Positions 41,827 to 44,495 of a stretch of DNA of 44,495 bases are shown piece after piece. Each line of letters starts with the position of its first letter. Position 1 is the first letter of the stretch. This DNA is from Rhodocyclaceae bacterium (GTDB taxonomy: Bacteria > Pseudomonadota > Gammaproteobacteria > Burkholderiales > Rhodocyclaceae), in contig JAHDYG010000027.1 in assembly GCA_023383815.1 (NCBI GenBank), positions 1 to 44,495 of the forward strand. The letters are read 5' to 3'. The notes under the pieces were generated by a model that was not told the origin of the DNA, did not search any database, and saw only the letters and a list, made by a program, of their open reading frames with translations. The position numbers and the translations under genes were made by a program.

Positions 41827-43158
41827 CTAGCGGCTGGCGAGATGTGCATCGTCGGTCCGGCTGAGTAGCGCGAGCCGTTCCAGCATTGAAGCGGTTTCCG
41901 AGCGGAAAGCCTGAAGTTCCGCATTCTCAAGTGGCTTGACCGTGGGTAGCGCGATCTTCATGGGGTCGCGAGGTGTGCCGCTGATCCTGATCTCATAGTG
42001 AAGGTGTGGGCCCGTCGCCCATCCGGTCATGCCGACATAGCCGATTACGTCACCTTGGCGAACGCGACGACCCTTCGTCGCGTTCGGTGAGAATCCGTTC
42101 AGATGGGCGTAGAGAGTCGAGTACTTGTCACGGTGCTCGATGATCACGGTCTTTCCGTATCCTGTCTGGTTTCCCACGAAGCCGATTCTGCCATCCGATG
42201 AGGCCTTGACCGGTGTGCCGCGTGGGGCAGCGAAATCGGTGCCATTGTGGCTGCGCCAGCGCTTGTGGATGGGGTGTAGGCGTCGGCCAAAGGTCGAAGA
42301 GATCCGGGTGAACTCCAGGGGATAGCGCAGGAACGCCTGGTTCAGTCCGCGGCCATCGGGTGTGTAATAGGCTTCATTGCCGTCCGGTTCCCGATAACGG
42401 ACGACGGTATGCTTTTTCCCCTGATTGACGAACTCAGCGGCAAGGATCCGTCCGGCTCCGACTGGCACACCCTGGTCGAAGACCGTCTCGTATACGACGC
42501 TGAAGCGATCGCCCTGGCGCAAGTCCTTCGTGAAATCGATCTGCGTACCGAAGATCTCCGCAAACTTCGTCGCGATCTCGTCTGGTACGTTTACGGCGTC
42601 AGTGGCGCCGAACAGAGAGTGCGTGATCGTTCCCGAGCGCATCTCGACGAGGGTGTCGAGCGTGGCAGTCTGCTGTGGGATGGCCTGCAGACCCTGAGCA
42701 GTCCTTTCGACGACGAACCGTTCGGAGGTGCGTCCGACCGGAAGGTTCAGGGTGGCGATCCTGCCTTCGGGTGAGATCATCGCGATGATGGAGCGGCCTG
42801 CCCGGAGCTGTCTCAGTACCGAGCGTGCCTGCTCATCACCCATCAGATATCCCAAGGCATCCGGGTCGTCAATGTCGAGTCTGCGAAAGATCGTCTGGAT
42901 GGTGTCTCCAGGTTGAATCCGTTCGTCGTAGACGTAGGGAAGGCCGGACTCGGTCACAGGTTCTGGCTGAGGGCTCGCGAGGCGTTCAAGAACCGACTCG
43001 GGGGTAAAGGAGGAGTCGGCCGGGCCTGGAACCACGGCGGTTGCAGTAACGACCCCAAGCAGGGAGGTGGTAATCACTGCACTGCCGACCAACAGACGCC
43101 GTGCGATCGGAAGTTGTCGCGGTACTTCGGATAGAATCGCCGTTTTTGGTGCCTGCAT
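41827..43158 (-). CDS. M23-family peptidoglycan endopeptidase (MepM-like)
   Basis: 443 aa. An N-terminal membrane anchor or uncleaved signal (about 20-42), then a LysM/OapA-like helical region with IQPGDTIQTIFRRLDID. The C-terminal lysostaphin-type M23 domain (about 285-400) has zinc ligands H304 and D308 (HNGTDFAAP) and H385/H387 (GPHLHYE), with STLYAHL between. It should cleave peptide cross-links to allow wall expansion, as MepM does. The ATG at 43158 is supported by AGGG 5 bases upstream; a TTG at 43194 is in frame but weaker. Divergent from tyrS across 71 bases, the usual betaproteobacterial arrangement. Confidence 0.94.
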   Translation of the reverse strand: MQAPKTAILSEVPRQLPIARRLLVGSAVITTSLLGVVTATAVVPGPADSSFTPESVLERLASPQPEPVTESGLPYVYDERIQPGDTIQTIFRRLDIDDPDALGYLMGDEQARSVLRQLRAGRSIIAMISPEGRIATLNLPVGRTSERFVVERTAQGLQAIPQQTATLDTLVEMRSGTITHSLFGATDAVNVPDEIATKFAEIFGTQIDFTKDLRQGDRFSVVYETVFDQGVPVGAGRILAAEFVNQGKKHTVVRYREPDGNEAYYTPDGRGLNQAFLRYPLEFTRISSTFGRRLHPIHKRWRSHNGTDFAAPRGTPVKASSDGRIGFVGNQTGYGKTVIIEHRDKYSTLYAHLNGFSPNATKGRRVRQGDVIGYVGMTGWATGPHLHYEIRISGTPRDPMKIALPTVKPLENAELQAFRSETASMLERLALLSRTDDAHLASR

Positions 43159-43229
43159 ACGGACCCTACGACAAAATTTCGTGAAGTCTATCAAAGATTG
43201 TCATGGTTCCGTAACTCATGGAGAGGTTG

Positions 43230-44429
43230 ATGAGTGACGTAAAGGCAGCTCTTGCTCTGATCAAGCGCGGGGCTGAAGAGCTACTTGTGGAAGAGGAGCT
43301 GGTTGAGCGCTTGCAGTCGGGTCGTTCGCTGCGAGTAAAGGCCGGTTTTGATCCGACGGCCCCGGATTTGCATCTGGGCCATACCGTGCTGATCAACAAG
43401 CTCCGGCACTTTCAGGAGCTTGGTCACAGCGTGCTGTTCCTGATCGGGGACTTCACCGGAATGATCGGGGATCCCTCCGGGAAGAACAGCACACGTCCGC
43501 CCCTCACAAGGGAGCAGATCGCAGGGAATGCGCGTACCTATCAGGAGCAGGTGTTCAAGATTCTCGACCCCGAAAGGACCGAAATCTGCTTCAACTCGAC
43601 CTGGATGGAGCCGCTTGGCGCGGCCGGCATGATCCGGCTTGCGTCGCACCACACGGTGGCGAGAATGCTTGAGCGTGATGATTTTGCGAAGCGGTATAGC
43701 GGAGGTCAGTCGATCGCCATACATGAATTTCTCTATCCGCTGTGTCAGGGATACGATTCGGTCGCGATGCAAGCGGATGTGGAGCTTGGAGGGACCGATC
43801 AGAAATTCAACCTGCTGGTCGGGCGCGAGCTGCAGCGACACTACGGTCAGCCCGCTCAGTGCGTTCTGACCATGCCCCTGCTTGAGGGGTTGGATGGCGT
43901 CAACAAGATGTCCAAGTCGCTGGGCAACTACATTGGTATCGCGGAGCCCGCGCGCGAGATCTTCGGGAAAACGATGTCCGTTTCCGATGACCTGATGTGG
44001 CGGTACTTCGAGCTACTGTCCTTCCGGTCGAGTGACGACATTGCGGGTTTGCGGCAGGAGGTCGAGGCAGGGCGCAATCCGAGGGATGTCAAGGTGATGC
44101 TGGCGATGGAGCTCGTTGCCCGCTTTCACGATCTCCGGGCCGCCGAAGAGGCGCGTGCTGAGTTTGAGGCGCGATTCCAGCGAGGGATGTTGCCGGACGA
44201 TCTGCCCGAGGTCGCCGTTCAGGTTGGTCAGCACGGGCTGCCGATCGTGCAGGTGCTCAAACAGGCGGGGTTGACCGGAAGTACGTCGGAGTCGATTCGG
44301 ATGATCGACCAGGGAGCGGTTCGTCTTGATGGGGATCGAGTCGAAGACAAGGGGCTTGTCCTGAAGGGGGGGCGTACCGTTGTCATGCAGGTTGGCAAGC
44401 GTCGATTTGCTTCGGTTGTCCTGTCTTGA
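43230..44429 (+). CDS. tyrS: Tyrosyl-tRNA synthetase
   Basis: 399 aa. Class I signatures HLGH (residues 48-51) and KMSKS (226-230) are intact, with [24 protein letters not shown] and [19 protein letters not shown] around the active site. The C-terminal S4-like RNA-binding domain is [19 protein letters not shown]. This is the TyrRS form with an S4 tail found in many proteobacteria. The ATG at 43230 is preceded by GGAGAGG; an ATG 12 bases upstream overlaps that ribosome site. The gene is followed after 31 bases by a promoter that appears to start an rRNA operon. Confidence 0.98.
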   Translation: MSDVKAALALIKRGAEELLVEEELVERLQSGRSLRVKAGFDPTAPDLHLGHTVLINKLRHFQELGHSVLFLIGDFTGMIGDPSGKNSTRPPLTREQIAGNARTYQEQVFKILDPERTEICFNSTWMEPLGAAGMIRLASHHTVARMLERDDFAKRYSGGQSIAIHEFLYPLCQGYDSVAMQADVELGGTDQKFNLLVGRELQRHYGQPAQCVLTMPLLEGLDGVNKMSKSLGNYIGIAEPAREIFGKTMSVSDDLMWRYFELLSFRSSDDIAGLRQEVEAGRNPRDVKVMLAMELVARFHDLRAAEEARAEFEARFQRGMLPDDLPEVAVQVGQHGLPIVQVLKQAGLTGSTSESIRMIDQGAVRLDGDRVEDKGLVLKGGRTVVMQVGKRRFASVVLS

Positions 44430-44460
44430 TCGATTCCATTCACGGGCCGATGTTTTCGTG

Positions 44461-44488
44461 TTGACATTGCGGTTGTGTGGCTTAGAAT
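44461..44488 (+). promoter_or_regulatory. Probable rRNA operon promoter at window end
   Basis: TTGACA (44461-44466), 16-bp spacer, TAGAAT (44483-44488), then the G/C-rich discriminator TCGCGC. Near-consensus boxes with a GC discriminator are the mark of stringently controlled stable-RNA promoters, and a 16S gene often follows tyrS in Rhodocyclales. The transcribed region is outside the window. Confidence 0.6.
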
Positions 44489-44495
44489 TCGCGCT

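Noticed and set aside
1-44495. CRISPR array, intact insertion sequence, riboswitch or replication origin
   Set aside because: No regularly spaced repeats, transposase signature, recognisable aptamer or iteron/DnaA-box cluster was seen on reading.

Overview
The window looks like a chromosomal segment of a high-GC betaproteobacterium, most likely Rhodocyclales (Azoarcus/Thauera/Aromatoleum type). This rests on protein families and gene order: CNP1-like protein, rubrerythrin/HdrD-like/DUF3501 cluster, rplM-rpsI-argC-erpA-M23 peptidase-tyrS followed by what appears to be an rRNA promoter. It is inference from recognition; no database was searched.

Layout. (1) 1-2773 is the right end of an integrative element. 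It carries a secreted Cys-rich protein of unknown function, a BrnT/BrnA toxin-antitoxin pair and a tyrosine integrase, and abuts a 3' fragment of tRNA-Ser(GCU) that should be the attachment site. (2) 2848-7725, minus strand: a TRAP transporter operon of the TAXI type, with two substrate-binding proteins, one fused permease and a UspA protein. (3) 7920-11250: a PduO-type cobalamin adenosyltransferase, then alaS divergently. (4) 11258-16647, minus: a large FecR-TPR-outer-membrane-barrel protein followed by a CHASE2 class III cyclase whose usual adenine-contacting Lys is Gly. (5) 16869-27105: glnE (minus), then yhdP, a nitrilase-family amidase, tldD and a bactofilin (plus). (6) 27164-33679, minus: proS, a lytic transglycosylase, a PilZ protein and a fused indolepyruvate ferredoxin oxidoreductase. 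(7) 33898-38282, plus: rppH, rubrerythrin, an HdrD/GlpC-like Fe-S protein, DUF3501, CNP1-like and coq7, facing an osmC-family gene. (8) 38757-39325 has no protein gene I can support; it holds an AT-rich stretch, a good sigma-70 promoter, and a strong terminator 120 bases downstream. Together these outline a small RNA with two C-rich anti-Shine-Dalgarno motifs. (9) 39326-44429: rplM, rpsI, argC, erpA, an M23 endopeptidase (minus) and tyrS; the window ends on a promoter with the look of an rrn promoter.

How the parts work together. Most of the window is core housekeeping: translation (alaS, proS, tyrS, rplM, rpsI), nitrogen control (glnE), envelope maintenance (yhdP, slt, M23 peptidase, bactofilin) and Fe-S/quinone metabolism (erpA, coq7). 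The less ordinary units are the element end with its apparently leaderless toxin gene, the FecR-barrel/cyclase pair, the TRAP operon with two binding proteins, the rubrerythrin cluster and the candidate small RNA upstream of rplM. I saw no CRISPR array, no intact insertion sequence and no rRNA gene body.
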